Of a stretch of 64,000 bases of DNA, positions 19,498 to 28,048 are shown piece after piece. Source of the stretch: DATHYU01 sp033722675 (GTDB lineage: Bacteria > Actinomycetota > Acidimicrobiia > Spongiisociales > UBA11373); NCBI GenBank assembly GCA_033722675.1, contig JAWVYO010000001.1, positions 1-64,000 of the forward strand, in the 5' to 3' direction. The stretch's first letter is position 1. The number at the start of each line of letters is the position of its first letter. Position numbers and translations under genes: made by a program. The notes under the pieces were generated by a model, which did not search any database, was not told the DNA's origin, and saw only the letters and a program-made list of their open reading frames with translations.

Positions 19498-19941
19498 GTG
19501 AAGAACACCCCTCTCACCATCGGTTGGCGCGAGTGGGTCGGCCTCCCCGACCTCGGTGTCGGTGCCATCAAGGCGAAGGTCGACACCGGTGCCCGCTCCT
19601 CGGCGCTCCACGCGTGGGACGTCGAGATCGACCGCGACCGGGCGCTGGTCCGGTTCACACTGCACCCCATCCAGCGGGACATGCGCACCACCGTCGAAGC
19701 CGAGGCGCCACTCCACGAGCTCCGGACCGTCCGGGCTTCCAGCGGTCACGCCGAGACCCGGCCGGTCATCCTCACCCCCGTTACGCTCATGGGGAGGACG
19801 TGGCCGATCGAGGTCACCCTCACCCGCCGCGACGCCATGGGCTTCCGCATGCTCCTCGGACGCCAGGCCGTCCGCCGGCAGTTCGTCGTCGACCCCGGCC
19901 GCTCGTTCGTGGCCGGGAAACCCCGAAAGGAACCCACGTGA
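19498..19941 (+). CDS. RimK-associated retropepsin-like protease
   Basis: 147 aa. The motif [16 protein letters not shown] contains the D-T-G-A aspartyl-protease signature of the RimB / Zn_protease family, and the C-terminal [16 protein letters not shown] is its second conserved block. These proteins are encoded beside RimK and are thought to process or remove glutamate tails. The stop overlaps the rimK start as GTGA. Together with the next two genes it forms a three-gene cassette. Confidence 0.85.
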   Translation: MKNTPLTIGWREWVGLPDLGVGAIKAKVDTGARSSALHAWDVEIDRDRALVRFTLHPIQRDMRTTVEAEAPLHELRTVRASSGHAETRPVILTPVTLMGRTWPIEVTLTRRDAMGFRMLLGRQAVRRQFVVDPGRSFVAGKPRKEPT

Positions 19942-20840
19942 AGATCGGCATCCTCTCCCGCCAACGCAAGCTCTACTCGACCCGTCGTCTCGTCGAGGCG
20001 GCCGAGGAGCGGGGTCACGAGGTCCGGGTCGTCGACTACCTGCGGTGTTACATGAACATCGCGCCGGGCAAGCCACGGGTGATCCTCGCCGGGGAGGATC
20101 TCGACTTCGACGCGATCATCCCGCGCATCGGCGCCACCTACACCTTCTACGGGACCGCCGTCGTACGGCAGTTCGAGATGATGGGCGTCTTCCCCGCCAA
20201 CGAGAGTCAGGCGATCGTCCGCTCACGCGACAAGCTGCGGTCGCTGCAGCTGCTGGCGAGGGCGAAGGTCGGCATGCCGGTCACCGGGTTCGCCCACGCG
20301 ACGAAGGACACCGACGGGCTCCTCGAGACGGTCGGAGGTACCCCGGTCGTCGTGAAGCTGCTCGAGGGCACCCAGGGCGTCGGCGTCGTCCTCGCCGAGA
20401 CGAGGAAGGCGGCCGAGTCGGTGATCGGCGCCTTCCGCCAGCTCGACGCCAACATCCTCGTCCAGCACTTCGTGAAGGAGGCCGGCGGTTCCGACGTGCG
20501 GGCCTTCGTCGTCGACGGGAAGGTGGTCGCCGCCATGAAGCGGACCGCGGCGCCCGGGGAGTTCCGGTCGAACCTCCACCGCGGCGGGTCCGCCGAGGTC
20601 GTGAAGCTGACACCGAAGGAGCGGGCGACCGCGGTGAAGGCCGCCAAGACCCTCGGGCTCGGGGTGGCGGGTGTCGATCTCCTGCAGGCCGCCGACGGCC
20701 CCGCGGTCATCGAGGTGAACTCCTCCCCCGGCCTCGAGGGCATCGAGACCTCCACGGGAATCGACGTGGCCGGCCGGATCATCGCCTACCTCGAGGAGCG
20801 GGCCCAACGCGGAAAGACGAAGGACCGTGTCCGCGGCTGA
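19938..20840 (+). CDS. rimK: RimK family ATP-grasp alpha-L-glutamate ligase
   Basis: 300 aa, the usual length. N-terminal MKIGILSR-type start, central ATP-grasp with [16 protein letters not shown] (nucleotide loop), [17 protein letters not shown], and C-terminal metal-binding [14 protein letters not shown]. RimK adds glutamate residues to a protein C-terminus (ribosomal protein S6 in proteobacteria) or makes small peptides. The GTG start is preceded by AAAGGA and overlaps the upstream protease stop. The next gene begins 14 bp before its end. Confidence 0.93.
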   Translation: MKIGILSRQRKLYSTRRLVEAAEERGHEVRVVDYLRCYMNIAPGKPRVILAGEDLDFDAIIPRIGATYTFYGTAVVRQFEMMGVFPANESQAIVRSRDKLRSLQLLARAKVGMPVTGFAHATKDTDGLLETVGGTPVVVKLLEGTQGVGVVLAETRKAAESVIGAFRQLDANILVQHFVKEAGGSDVRAFVVDGKVVAAMKRTAAPGEFRSNLHRGGSAEVVKLTPKERATAVKAAKTLGLGVAGVDLLQAADGPAVIEVNSSPGLEGIETSTGIDVAGRIIAYLEERAQRGKTKDRVRG

Positions 20841-21780
20841 CTTCGAGATCGCCGGCCGGAGGATTCGCGCCGGCCGGCGGGTCACCTTCGAGCTGCCGGT
20901 GGGGGCGCTCCCGACCGGCTCGCCGATGGCCATCCCGATCCAGGTCGTGCACGGTCGGCGGGAGGGCCCCGCCGTCTGGCTGACGGGCGCGGTCCACGGC
21001 GACGAGATCAACGGCGTCGAGATCGTGCGGCGCATCCTGCGCCAGCTCACGGCACCGTCGCTGGCCGGCACGATCGTCGCCGCTCCCGTGGTGAACGTCT
21101 TCGGGTTCGTCGGCGAGTCCCGATACCTGCCCGATCGCCGCGACCTGAACCGATCGTTCCCGGGCTCGTCGCGGGGCTCGCTGGCCAGCCGCATCGCCAG
21201 GATCGTGATGGACGAGATCGTGCTCCGCACCGAGGTCGGCATCGACTTCCACACCGGCGCCTTCCACCGCTACAACCTCCCCCAGGTCCGCGGCGACCTC
21301 TCCGACACGCCCACCCGCCGGTTGGCCCGTGCGTTCGGCGCTCCCGCCGCCGTCGATGCGACCCTGCGGGACGGATCCCTCCGCCAGGCCGCCACGGAGG
21401 CGGGCCGCACCGTCCTCCTGTTCGAGGGTGGCCAGGTGTCGCGGTTCGATCCCGAGGTCGTCCGTATCGGCGTCGACGGCACGCTGCGCGTGCTCGGCGA
21501 CCTGGGAATGATCGACGAGGCGCCTCCTCCGGCGTCGGCGCCCGTGGAGGTCGGACGGATGCGCTGGGTGCGGGCCCGTCGGGGCGGCATCCTCCGGATG
21601 CAGGTGGACGCCGGCGACACGGTGGACGCCGGCGATCCCATCGCCGAGATCGGCGACGTCCTCGGAGGCCGACCGTCGGTCGCCCGGTCGCGCGCGGCGG
21701 GGATCGTGCTCGGGGTCACCCAGAGCCCGCTCGTCAACCGCGGCGACGCCCTGGCGAACGTCGGAGAACCCCGGAGCTGA
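20827..21780 (+). CDS. Succinylglutamate desuccinylase/aspartoacylase family hydrolase
   Basis: 317 aa, M14-like zinc enzyme. The zinc site is visible as HGDEING (His, Glu) and DFHTG (His). A C-terminal beta region (about 240-317, [16 protein letters not shown]) is typical of the AstE/AspA-like proteins found with RimK. It probably cleaves an amide on an acidic amino acid or glutamylated product made by the cassette. GTG start, overlapping rimK by 14 bp. Confidence 0.85.
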   Translation: MSAADFEIAGRRIRAGRRVTFELPVGALPTGSPMAIPIQVVHGRREGPAVWLTGAVHGDEINGVEIVRRILRQLTAPSLAGTIVAAPVVNVFGFVGESRYLPDRRDLNRSFPGSSRGSLASRIARIVMDEIVLRTEVGIDFHTGAFHRYNLPQVRGDLSDTPTRRLARAFGAPAAVDATLRDGSLRQAATEAGRTVLLFEGGQVSRFDPEVVRIGVDGTLRVLGDLGMIDEAPPPASAPVEVGRMRWVRARRGGILRMQVDAGDTVDAGDPIAEIGDVLGGRPSVARSRAAGIVLGVTQSPLVNRGDALANVGEPRS

Positions 21781-21787
21781 CCGGCGG

Positions 21788-21793
21788 TACGCT
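21788..21793 (+). promoter_or_regulatory. -10 element TACGCT of the 21802 lipoprotein gene
   Basis: TACGCT, 8 nt before the GTG at 21802. It marks a new leaderless transcript after the RimK cassette. Confidence 0.55.
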
Positions 21794-21801
21794 CGGCTGC
21801 C

Positions 21802-22716
21802 GTGATCCACCGCACCGTCCCCGCCCTCGTCGTGCTCCTCGTCCTCGGAGCGTGCACGGTTGGCGAGCGGCCGACACGGATCCCGGGGTACCTGGCCCAG
21901 CTGGAACCCATCGCCCGCGAGGTGAACACCGCCATCGCCGAGGTCCGGGCCGCCCTCGACCAGCCCTACGAGTCCGACGACCTGTTCGTGAACGCCGTCG
22001 TCGACGTCCGCTTCGGCACCCGCCTCGCCGTGGAGCGGGACCGTTTCGGGCGCCTCGAGCCCCCCGAGGAGTTCGCCGCCGACCATGGGCGATACGAGGA
22101 GCTGCTCGGGGCCCTGGCATCGCTCGCCCGGGAGCTGGACGGCGCCCTGGCCGACGAGGATCGAGCCGCCGCGGCGATCGCCGCCGCCCGCCTCGAGGCG
22201 ACGGCGGCGCGGGGATTCTTCGGGCTCACACCGGGGACATGCCGCTTTGCCTCCTTCGACCTGGCCCTGTGCGCCGATCCGGGCTTCTACGGCGAGGCCG
22301 AGACCGCGGCCCACGCAGCGCTGGCCGGCGCCGCCGTGCCCTTCCACTCCTTCGGCGCGGTCCCCGCCCTCGTCCGGAGCGGCCCGTCCTTCACCCCCTA
22401 CGCGGAAGCCACCCTCGACGAGATCGTCGGCGGCATCGTCGACGCCCGACTGGTCCTCGAGGGGCTCGAGCTCCCCGGCGACGACGGGGAGGTGCTCGTC
22501 CGTCACCTGCGTGAAGTCGCCGCCCTCGTCGACGTCGACGACCTGACCCTGCGGTTTCCGCTCCTCGAGGCGATCGCCTCCGCCCAGGAACTGATCTGCG
22601 GGCTGGCGCCCTCGGTCCCGCCGCCCGACCCGCTCCCCGCCGAAGGCGGCGAGCTGGTGGAGATCGACGGCTACGCCGAGATCTGGTTCGCCTACGCGGG
22701 ACGATGCGAGCGGTGA
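21802..22716 (+). CDS. Lipoprotein of unknown function, 304 aa
   Basis: Signal peptide with lipobox LVLGAC (Cys18). The mature part is mostly helical with four cysteines (TCRF, ALCAD, LICG, GRCER), and so may hold disulfides outside the membrane. No domain recognised. Its end overlaps the AlkA-like gene by 13 bp. Confidence 0.65.
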   Translation: MIHRTVPALVVLLVLGACTVGERPTRIPGYLAQLEPIAREVNTAIAEVRAALDQPYESDDLFVNAVVDVRFGTRLAVERDRFGRLEPPEEFAADHGRYEELLGALASLARELDGALADEDRAAAAIAAARLEATAARGFFGLTPGTCRFASFDLALCADPGFYGEAETAAHAALAGAAVPFHSFGAVPALVRSGPSFTPYAEATLDEIVGGIVDARLVLEGLELPGDDGEVLVRHLREVAALVDVDDLTLRFPLLEAIASAQELICGLAPSVPPPDPLPAEGGELVEIDGYAEIWFAYAGRCER

Positions 22717-23345
22717 GGCGCGCCGCTCGCATCGAGGCCGACATCGAACGCCTCGCCGACGACCCCGAGCTCGGGCGGGCCCTGGACCGGACCGGCCCGA
22801 TCAGCGTGCGGCTCCGGGAGCCGGGATTCGGGACCCTGCTCCACCTCGTGCTCGAACAGCAGATCTCCATCGACGCGGCACGGACGATGTATGAGCGGCT
22901 CGTCGACGAGTGCGGTGGCACCGTGGCTCCCGAAGCGGTGCTCGCCCTCGACGACGCGACGATGCGGGCCTGCGGCTTCACCCGCCAGAAGACGGCGTAC
23001 GCCCGCGACGTAGCTCGGCGGCTGCTCGACGGGTCACTCGATCTCGAACGCCTGGGGGATCTCCCGGGCGAGGAGGCGGACGCCATCCTCAACGGCCTCC
23101 ACGGCGTCGGACCGTGGACCGCCGACACCTATCGGCTCTGGGCCCTCGGCGAGCGTGACGTCTTTCCCCGCGGCGACCTGGCCCTCGCCCTCGGGTGGCA
23201 GGAGATCGCCGGTCTCGCCGAGCGGCCGGCCTCCGCCGTCCTCGACGCGATCGCCCTCCGCTGGCGTCCCCGCCGGAGCGCGGCGGCGATGATCGTGTGG
23301 CACCACTACCTGGCCACGCGGGGCCGACAGGTCGGGGCCCCGTGA
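22704..23345 (+). CDS. AlkA-like DNA-3-methyladenine glycosylase (HhH-GPD)
   Basis: 213 aa, catalytic core without the N-terminal AlkA domain. The helix-hairpin-helix LHGVGPWTADTY (132-143) is followed by FPRGDLALALGW with the catalytic Asp158. It excises alkylated purines. The ATG at 22704 gives 213 aa. A GTG at 22713, in frame and overlapping the upstream stop as GTGA like many junctions here, is an equally good start. Confidence 0.87.
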   Translation: MRAVRRAARIEADIERLADDPELGRALDRTGPISVRLREPGFGTLLHLVLEQQISIDAARTMYERLVDECGGTVAPEAVLALDDATMRACGFTRQKTAYARDVARRLLDGSLDLERLGDLPGEEADAILNGLHGVGPWTADTYRLWALGERDVFPRGDLALALGWQEIAGLAERPASAVLDAIALRWRPRRSAAAMIVWHHYLATRGRQVGAP

Positions 23346-23486
23346 CGCCCCATCGGATCCCGGACGGTCTCCTCGCCGGCACGCCGGGCTGACACCGCCG
23401 AGGTCCGGGGGCCGATGGATGGCGGAGCGTCCAGGGCGACTCGAGATGTCGGGCGCGATCTCGACGACCCTCGTCGACCGAACACC

Positions 23487-24974
23487 TCAGCCTCCCAGGG
23501 CCACCGTATCGAACCCGATGGCCACGATCTCCTCGACGATCCCGGTCATCCCCGAGAGCTGGTCGTCCACCTCCGGGGTGAGCGCGGCCAGCTCATCGAC
23601 GTCGCAGGTACGACCGATGGTGTCGGCGAGCGATCCGAGCCCGAGCTCGAGGACCGACAACTGGCCGAACAACTCCTCGATGGCATCGAGGGCGGCACGG
23701 ATCCGGTCGGCCTCCTCGACGTCGCCGTCGCGCTCGGCCTGATCGGCGACCCGCCGCCAGGTCTCGACCCGCGAGTCGATCTCGTCGGCGAACACGGCGA
23801 TGGCGTGGCCGTCGCCGTCGATCCGCTCCAGCAGGTCCTGGCGAAGGAGTTCGGCCTCCCGGTCGGGACACACCGGGGGCGGGTCGGCAGCGACGACGTG
23901 GGCGACGTTGGCGCCGAGGTCGACCACGTCCACCTCCTCGGCGCCGGTGGTGACCACGTGGACGGCGTCGCCCGCAGCGACGGCGAGCGTCGTCTCCCCG
24001 CCGATCGGCTGGACGGCGGCGATGTCCTCGAGATCCGGCGCCGGGACGAGGACCTCCTCGTCGGTCTCCGTGTCGAACACCCGCACCCCCTGGGCGGCAT
24101 CGCCGAGCACCAGGAGGTCCTCGGAGACGAGGAAGGCTGCGATCTCTCCGGGGGCCGGATCCCACGAGTCGAGGATCGTGCCATCGGCCGGATCCAGCAC
24201 GGCCACGAACGGCGGGACGTCGCCCGGGGGCTGGAAGAGCACGTAGAAGGCCGGACCGAAGGGCGAATGATGCACGAAGGCGGCCAGCGGTTCTCCGTTC
24301 AACTGGGTCTCCCAGATCGTCTCCCCCGGACCGAAGGGGGTGGCTTCGACGAGCGAGACCGTGGCGAGCGGGTCGCCGGGAGTGGCGAAGACGATCGGGG
24401 AGCCGGCGTCGAAGGCCACGGCGCCGACGGCGTCGACGACGACCACGGGTTCGGCACCCGGGAGTGCTCCGTCGATGCCCAGCACGGCCTGCGCCTCGAC
24501 GTCGAGCACGAAGGCACCGCCCTCGGTGGCGGCGATCGCCGTCGGACACCCGCCGGTCTCCCATCGACCCACCTCCGCGAGATCGCGATCGTCGAGACGG
24601 AGGACGACGCCCTCCTCGCACGAGACGAGCCAGACGGACCCGAACCCGACGTCGGCGTCGTCGATCGACGGGACCGCCGACTCGGCGACCACGGTGCCAC
24701 CCTCGACGTCCACCCCGACGACACGACCGGGCGTGACCGCCCAGACGAGGGTCTGTCCGGAGCCTTCGCCACTGCCCGGATCGGGCGGGTCCGGGAACGG
24801 TTCCAGGGCCTCGAGCCCGGTGGGCGAGGTCGTGGTGGTGGTCGGGACCGCCGTCGTCGCCGTCGTGTCGGGTGCCGGATCGTCGACCACCGTCGTCGCC
24901 GTCGTCGACGTGTCCTCGGACCCTCCGCAGGCCACGAGCGCCACGAATCCCAGCATCCACACCGCGCGCCGCAC
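23487..24974 (-). CDS. Lipoprotein with beta-propeller-like body and C-terminal helical domain
   Basis: 495 aa. Lipobox LVACGG, then a Thr-rich linker (TTATTAVPTTTTTSP). Residues about 75-375 show repeated blade-like units (VWAVTPGRVVGVDVEGG, VWLVSCEEGVVLRLDD, VLDPADGTILDSWDPA), as in PQQ/WD-type propellers. Residues about 380-495 are helical with several heptads and two cysteines. Probably a surface binding protein. GTG start. A TAGGGT element about 35 bp upstream and GAGGGGG suggest a leadered transcript. Confidence 0.7.
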   Translation of the reverse strand: MRRAVWMLGFVALVACGGSEDTSTTATTVVDDPAPDTTATTAVPTTTTTSPTGLEALEPFPDPPDPGSGEGSGQTLVWAVTPGRVVGVDVEGGTVVAESAVPSIDDADVGFGSVWLVSCEEGVVLRLDDRDLAEVGRWETGGCPTAIAATEGGAFVLDVEAQAVLGIDGALPGAEPVVVVDAVGAVAFDAGSPIVFATPGDPLATVSLVEATPFGPGETIWETQLNGEPLAAFVHHSPFGPAFYVLFQPPGDVPPFVAVLDPADGTILDSWDPAPGEIAAFLVSEDLLVLGDAAQGVRVFDTETDEEVLVPAPDLEDIAAVQPIGGETTLAVAAGDAVHVVTTGAEEVDVVDLGANVAHVVAADPPPVCPDREAELLRQDLLERIDGDGHAIAVFADEIDSRVETWRRVADQAERDGDVEEADRIRAALDAIEELFGQLSVLELGLGSLADTIGRTCDVDELAALTPEVDDQLSGMTGIVEEIVAIGFDTVALGG

Positions 24975-25092
24975 CAGGAACCCCCTCGATCGACCGACAG
25001 GACGACCCTACCGAACCCCACGTCCCCGGCGCAGGGATGGCGGCCGATGATCCGGAGTCCGAAACCACCGGCCGATGGCCTGGCGAGCCACG

Positions 25093-25121
25093 TTGGGGTG
25101 GGCCCGCCCGGCGGATACGTT
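25093..25121 (+). promoter_or_regulatory. Promoter of the LpqH-like lipoprotein (TTGGGG - 17 bp - TACGTT)
   Basis: -35 TTGGGG and -10 TACGTT with a 17-bp spacer. The start would be near 25128, giving a short leader with the GAGGAGG Shine-Dalgarno. Confidence 0.5.
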
Positions 25122-25154
25122 CGTGCCCCCACCCATCGAGGAGGAGTCACTCCC

Positions 25155-25754
25155 GTGGCGACACGAACCTGGAAGACCATCGCCGTGGCGGCGCTCGCGG
25201 CGCTCGTCCTGGCCGCCTGCGGCGACGACGACGGTGCGGGCGACGACGCCCCGACCACGACCACCGCAGCCGCGACGACGACCACAGCCGCCGGAGACAC
25301 CACCACCGCGGCGCCCACCACCACCGCCGACGACGGGGCGGCCGACGAGCCGACCGTCGCCGGCGAGGGTGCCACCGTCACCGTCGCCGGCGAGGAGTTC
25401 GTCCTCGACTCGGCGATCAGCTGCGTCACGATGGGCGGTGCGTTCGGCGGCGTCTTCGGCTCGGCGGACGGCTCACTGAGCTTCCACGTCGATCTCCCGC
25501 CCACCGGGGGCGACACCTCCGAATGGCCGCCGCCATCGGTGCGGCTCGACATCGAGGGCGACGAGGAACGCAGCTGGCGCGCCGGCGGCGAGGTCGTCGC
25601 CTCGATGGAGGGCGTCCCCACCACCGTCTCGGTCCTCGGCTACGCCGTCGAGGGCTCCACGGCGACCGGATCCGCCCTCGTGGTCGACCTCGACACCGTC
25701 ATGGCCGGCGAGCCGCAGACCGCGGAGATGGACTTCGCGGTGTCCTGCGGCTGA
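25155..25754 (+). CDS. LpqH-like (19-kDa antigen family) lipoprotein
   Basis: 199 aa. Lipobox LVLAACG, then a long Thr/Ala linker (about residues 25-65). The mature domain begins ATVTVAGEEFVLDSAISC and ends EMDFAVSCG, with two cysteines bracketing about 115 residues. This layout matches the mycobacterial 19-kDa lipoprotein antigen family. It is probably an abundant surface lipoprotein. The GTG start has a strong GAGGAGG site. Confidence 0.65.
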   Translation: MATRTWKTIAVAALAALVLAACGDDDGAGDDAPTTTTAAATTTTAAGDTTTAAPTTTADDGAADEPTVAGEGATVTVAGEEFVLDSAISCVTMGGAFGGVFGSADGSLSFHVDLPPTGGDTSEWPPPSVRLDIEGDEERSWRAGGEVVASMEGVPTTVSVLGYAVEGSTATGSALVVDLDTVMAGEPQTAEMDFAVSCG

Positions 25755-25757
25755 CGG

Positions 25758-26396
25758 TCACGCTCGCTGCCAGACGCCCCAGTGCCAGCCGATCGTGCGG
25801 CCGGTCGACCGAACGTCGAACCCGGCCGGACGCATCCGTCCGGCGATCGCGGCGGGGTCGTGGACGTACACCCGGAAGGGGACTCTCCGGAGCCGGAGGA
25901 AGGCGTTGAGCATCCGGAAGCCGAGGCGCACGAACCACCGATCCCGGGGATAGGACATGGCGACGAGACCGGTGGAGAGCCGGCCCGCGGCGTCGACGAG
26001 GCCGGGCATGTCCGGGTAGCAGCAGACCACCCGATTGAGGAAGACGATGTCGGCCTCGGGGAGGTCGGGCATCGTCGCCAGGTCGCCGGTGCGGCGCTCG
26101 ATCCGATCGGCGACCGCCTCCTCGGCGGCGATGGACTCCGCGACCCGCTCGTAGGCGTCCGAGATGTCGACGGCGATCGCCTGCGCGGCGCCCCGCCGAA
26201 GCATCGCCACGTGGGCCTCGCCCGTCCCGGCCCCGCCCTCGAGGACCACGGCGCCGGGGACGCGGTCGGAGACCGCCTCGAGCATCGGTTCGGCGGTGGC
26301 GTCGAGACCCTTGCGCCGATGGCGCTTCGCACGGCGCTCGGCCTCCTTCGTGTTGAAGAAGCGCCGGTACCCGCCGGGGTCGCAGCAGTCGCTCAC
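25758..26396 (-). CDS. SAM-dependent methyltransferase
   Basis: 212 aa. The N-terminus SDCCDPGGYRRFFNTKEAE is characteristic of a small class I methyltransferase group. The Rossmann motif I VVLEGGAGTGEAHV and acidic VDISDAYE follow. Then come DIVFLNRVVCCYPDMP and a region resembling the Mg-protoporphyrin methyltransferase C-terminus. Substrate unknown. The GTG overlaps the stop of the upstream gene as GTGA. Confidence 0.78.
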   Translation of the reverse strand: MSDCCDPGGYRRFFNTKEAERRAKRHRRKGLDATAEPMLEAVSDRVPGAVVLEGGAGTGEAHVAMLRRGAAQAIAVDISDAYERVAESIAAEEAVADRIERRTGDLATMPDLPEADIVFLNRVVCCYPDMPGLVDAAGRLSTGLVAMSYPRDRWFVRLGFRMLNAFLRLRRVPFRVYVHDPAAIAGRMRPAGFDVRSTGRTIGWHWGVWQRA

Positions 26397-27439
26397 GGGG
26401 TCACCGTACCCTCGGCGAGGTAGACGCGCCGCAGCACCGGATCGACCTGGTGGAGGACTCCGCTCGCCTCGACCTCCACCCCCGACGGGGGTCGATCGGC
26501 GTGGCCGACGGAGAGGTGGGCTTCCACCGCCCGGCCCCCGTATCGGCCGTCGCGCAGGATCGCGAACCGGACGACCACCGTGCCCGATCTGCTGGAGCCG
26601 GGTCGCTCGGACCGCAGGACCTGTCCGCGAAACGTCAACCGGCCGCCGGCGAAGCGGTCGGCGAAGACCTCGAGCGCCCCGAGCACGCCGCCATCGTGCT
26701 CGAACACCGATGCCAGCAGATCGTCCGCCGCGACCGCATGGCCCGGCGGAGGAGGCAACGCCGGCCTGTCCAGACGCCCGAGCACGGCCGCCATCGGCGA
26801 CGCCACGATGTCGGCGTCCCCCTCCCCGGCACCGGACGAGACGACGTGACGGGACCGGCCAGGGTCGAACACCCTCCCGACGGCGACGAGATCCTCGACG
26901 ATCGCCACGATCTCGTCCGCGTCGTCGACCGTCACCCCGCGCCGTACCTCCACCACCCCGTCGCGGATCGTGGCGGCGTCCCAGGCCCCCAGGAAGGCGA
27001 CGGCGGCGGCCCGCCGATCGGCGTCGAGGTGGACCGCGAGGTGGTCGGGATCGTCGGCCTTCACCCGAACCATCTCGTCGAACACGGCGTCCCCGACGGC
27101 GACGTCTCGCACACCGAACCATGACGCGAGCCTCGTCCACCCCGACTCGGCCCGGAGCCGGAAGGGCAGACCCGCCTCGCCGAAGGAGGCCGTGAACACC
27201 GTCACCGTGGTGTCGTCGTGGCGCTCCTGGTGGACGTCGATCGCCAGGCCGGCGATGTCGCCGGTCATCTCGTGGAACGACGCGAGCCCGGCCGGGACGG
27301 CCCGCAGGCCGAGCCGATCGGCGGCCTCCTCCCAGGCGTCGTTCGCCCGATCGGTCGCACGCCGCGCCAGGCGGGCGAACGCCCAGATCACGATGCCGAC
27401 GATCACCGCGGCGAGGAAGAATGGGGCGGCGACGTCCAT
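26393..27439 (-). CDS. Membrane-anchored protein of unknown function, 348 aa
   Basis: One N-terminal helix (FFLAAVIVGIVIWAFARLA), then a soluble domain with WEEAADRLGLRAV, MTGDIAGLAIDV and later beta-rich repeats. I do not recognise the family. The ATG at 27439 is 7 nt from a TACACT -10 that overlaps the divergent promoter of the ECF sigma gene. It is coupled to the downstream methyltransferase. Confidence 0.65.
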   Translation of the reverse strand: MDVAAPFFLAAVIVGIVIWAFARLARRATDRANDAWEEAADRLGLRAVPAGLASFHEMTGDIAGLAIDVHQERHDDTTVTVFTASFGEAGLPFRLRAESGWTRLASWFGVRDVAVGDAVFDEMVRVKADDPDHLAVHLDADRRAAAVAFLGAWDAATIRDGVVEVRRGVTVDDADEIVAIVEDLVAVGRVFDPGRSRHVVSSGAGEGDADIVASPMAAVLGRLDRPALPPPPGHAVAADDLLASVFEHDGGVLGALEVFADRFAGGRLTFRGQVLRSERPGSSRSGTVVVRFAILRDGRYGGRAVEAHLSVGHADRPPSGVEVEASGVLHQVDPVLRRVYLAEGTVTP

Positions 27440-27446
27440 GGCGCGG

Positions 27447-27456
27447 AGTGTACGGT
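27447..27456. promoter_or_regulatory. Overlapping divergent -10 elements (TACACT / TACGGT)
   Basis: TACACT on the minus strand (27452-27447) serves the gene starting at 27439. TACGGT on the plus strand (27451-27456) points to the ECF sigma gene. The two hexamers share two base pairs, a bidirectional promoter layout. Confidence 0.5.
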
Positions 27457-27490
27457 GCAACCCCCTGGCCCCGTCCGGGGTTCTCTGGAC

Positions 27491-28048
27491 GTGAACGATT
27501 CTCCCAGCATCGACGTGGCCGCCCTGCCGGGCCGGCTCGCCGCCGACCTCGACGCCGCCTTTCCCGACGTGGTTCGGGCGCTCCAGGACGACGTGTTCTC
27601 GGGAGCACTGCGGATGACCCGGGACCGCCACGCCGCCGAGGACATCGCCCAGGAGGCCTTCGCCCGCGGCTACCGCGCCCTTCGCACCTACGACGCCGAA
27701 CGGATCCGGGCCCTGGCGCTCCGCGGGTGGATCTGGACCATCGCCGCCAACCTCTGCCGCAATCGGGCCCGATCGCGATCACGCCGGCCCGAGAGCCCGC
27801 TCGCCGATCGGGACGTCGCCGACGAGGCGGCATCGCCCGAGTCGGTCGCCCTCGCTTCGGAGGGACCCCTCGCCGCCCTCGTCGGCGGCCTCCCGTGGCC
27901 CCAGCGGGCCGGCGTCGTCCTCCGCCACGTCGTCGGCCTGTCGTACGAGGAGATCGCCGATGCCCTGGACCGGCCCGTCGGCACCGTGAAGTCGGACGTC
28001 CATCGCGGCCTCGCCGCGCTCCGCTCGCACCTGGAGGTACAGCCATGA
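27491..28048 (+). CDS. ECF-type RNA polymerase sigma factor
   Basis: 185 aa. Sigma region 2 spans about residues 30-95 (FSGALRMTRDRHAAEDIAQE, WIWTIAANLCRNRAR). Region 4 spans about 125-180 with the helix-turn-helix GLSYEEIADALDRPVGTVKS. It directs RNA polymerase to a dedicated set of promoters. The stop overlaps the start of the Ogt/Ada-Zn fusion (ATGA), the place where an anti-sigma factor is usually encoded. A TACGGT -10 lies about 35 nt before the GTG. Confidence 0.9.
   Translation: MNDSPSIDVAALPGRLAADLDAAFPDVVRALQDDVFSGALRMTRDRHAAEDIAQEAFARGYRALRTYDAERIRALALRGWIWTIAANLCRNRARSRSRRPESPLADRDVADEAASPESVALASEGPLAALVGGLPWPQRAGVVLRHVVGLSYEEIADALDRPVGTVKSDVHRGLAALRSHLEVQP

Noticed and set aside
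23320..23341. Hairpin at the end of the first AlkA-like gene
   Set aside because: Arms match only with a two-base bulge and lie within the coding sequence, so it is too weak to call a terminator.
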